NCBI GenBank assembly: GCA_018109965.1
Contig: JAGBFE010000098.1
Location: 1 to 5,465, forward strand
DNA length: 5,465 nt
Origin: Oscillospiraceae bacterium
GTDB taxonomy: Bacteria; Bacillota_A; Clostridia; Oscillospirales; Ruminococcaceae
Reading direction: 5' to 3'
Both the position numbers and the translations under genes were made by a program. Below are positions 4,768 to 5,465 of the stretch, piece by piece. The notes beneath the pieces are model-generated. The model searched no databases. It worked only from the letters and a program-made list of their open reading frames with translations, and had not been told where the DNA came from. Every line of letters starts with the position of its first letter. Position 1 is the stretch's first letter.

Positions 4768-5448
4768 ATGGAATATATCAGACTTATAGGTATTGCAATT
4801 GTTGTAATCGGTTTTGCCCTCAAGCTTGATTCGATACTGATAATCGTCCTTGCCGCTGTTGCAACCGCACTGGCAAGCGGAATTGATGCAATCAGCTTTC
4901 TGGAAGCGTTTGGTCAAGGGTTTGTTGCCAACCGCAATATAACAATATTTATCCTTGTGATGCTTGTCACAGGCACACTTGAGCGGAATGGTCTGCGCGA
5001 GGCTTCGTCATCACTTATAGGCAGAGTAAAAGGCGCCACCAGCGGTGTTGTAATTGCAGTATATGGTATCATAAGAGGTATTTTTGGCGCTTTCAATGTT
5101 GGATTTGGCGGTGTTGCAGGTTTTGTACGCCCTGTGCTTATACCCATGGCAACAGGCACAGTGGAAAAAAATGACCGCAAAATCAACGAAAACCATCTGG
5201 AACAGATTAAAGGTATGTCCGCAGGTATGGAAAACATCGCCTGGTTTTTCTGCCAGGTGCTGTTTGTAGGCGGTTCCGGCGCACTGCTGGTGCAGTCCAC
5301 TCTTGCAACAGTTGGCTATGATGCCCCATTGATTCGTCTGGCTGCTATTGAAATTCCTGTTGCAATTGCAGGTGTTGGCTTCGGCATAATTTATTATATA
5401 ATCAAAGACCGCCGCCTCAGAAAAAAATATTACACCAAGGAGAACTAA
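4768..5448 (+). CDS. DUF969 family membrane protein, putative 5-oxoproline transporter subunit
   Basis: This 226-residue integral membrane protein has the usual DUF969 family length. Predicted helices lie at about 4-20, 22-40 and 57-73, then a Gly-rich re-entrant-like stretch (93-118), a helix pair around 155-181, and a last helix at about 191-213, before a basic tail KDRRLRKKYY that should face the cytoplasm. Family-like features seen are the GFALKLD turn (15-21), LVTGTLERNGLRE (66-78), and GFVRPVLIPMATG (118-130) followed by a charged loop. DUF969 is usually encoded next to DUF979, often near pyrrolidone-carboxylate peptidase, and database names call the pair a 5-oxoproline transporter. That link is from memory of family annotation, not from this sequence. 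The next gene starts 1 nt after the stop, consistent with a two-subunit operon. The substrate is inferred. Confidence 0.82.
   Translation: MEYIRLIGIAIVVIGFALKLDSILIIVLAAVATALASGIDAISFLEAFGQGFVANRNITIFILVMLVTGTLERNGLREASSSLIGRVKGATSGVVIAVYGIIRGIFGAFNVGFGGVAGFVRPVLIPMATGTVEKNDRKINENHLEQIKGMSAGMENIAWFFCQVLFVGGSGALLVQSTLATVGYDAPLIRLAAIEIPVAIAGVGFGIIYYIIKDRRLRKKYYTKEN
5437..5443 (+). promoter_or_regulatory. Ribosome binding site of the downstream gene
   Basis: AAGGAGA overlaps the last codons of the DUF969 gene, 6 nt before the ATG at 5450. It shows that a second, tightly coupled gene begins there. Confidence 0.75.
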
Positions 5449-5449
5449 T

Positions 5450-5465
5450 ATGGCTTTTTTTACCG
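5450..5465 (+). CDS. Start of next gene (probably DUF979 partner subunit), truncated by window edge
   Basis: Only five codons (MAFFT) and one extra base are inside the window. The identity is inferred solely from the position 1 nt after the DUF969 stop and the strong ribosome site. DUF979, a larger membrane protein, is the usual partner. The visible residues, a hydrophobic start, are compatible but prove nothing. Confidence 0.5.

Noticed and set aside
1..5465. CRISPR array, insertion sequence, riboswitch, toxin-antitoxin or phage-defence system
   Set aside because: I found no regularly spaced repeats, transposase, terminal inverted repeats, recognisable riboswitch core or defence-gene domain on either strand.

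Overview
This window looks like ordinary chromosome from a low-to-moderate-GC, Gram-positive, Clostridia-type bacterium. The pointers are strong AAGGAG-type ribosome binding sites, consensus sigma-A promoters, rho-independent terminators at most unit ends, a sigma factor most like the sporulation/transition-phase SigH family, a zinc-ribbon protein of a type common in Clostridia, and a DUF969 membrane protein. The species cannot be named from sequence alone.

Layout. (1) Bases 1-1688, + strand: the end of an operon with tsaB (5' end outside the window), rpiB and upp. tsaB and rpiB overlap by ATGA, and upp follows 20 nt later. A strong terminator sits at 1698-1735. (2) Bases 1776-2772, - strand: a small tandem zinc-ribbon protein (1847-2122) with its own terminator facing the upp operon, preceded by a SigH-like sigma factor gene (2236-2772). 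The sigma gene has a perfect-consensus promoter (TTGACA, 17 bp, TATAAT), which shows that the longest possible reading frame is too long at its N-terminus. (3) Bases 2876-4305, - strand: a MATE-family multidrug/cation antiporter gene with its own ribosome binding site and terminator. (4) Bases 4425-4592, - strand: a complete tRNA-Leu(CAA) unit with promoter, encoded CCA and terminator. (5) Bases 4768-5465, + strand: a DUF969 membrane protein, followed 1 nt later by the first codons of a second gene. This matches the two-subunit DUF969/DUF979 arrangement annotated as a putative 5-oxoproline transporter.

How the parts relate. The first operon joins tRNA t6A modification (TsaB), the pentose phosphate pathway (RpiB, which interconverts ribose-5-P and ribulose-5-P) and pyrimidine salvage (Upp, which uses ribose-5-P-derived PRPP). 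The sigma factor, MATE and tRNA units are separately promoted or terminated, so no joint function is implied. I found no CRISPR array, transposon, phage gene, toxin-antitoxin pair or clearly new multi-gene system. The items most worth a second look are the divergent SigH-like sigma factor and its promoter-defined start, the uncharacterised double zinc-ribbon protein, the DUF969 pair, and a U-U mismatch in the tRNA anticodon stem.
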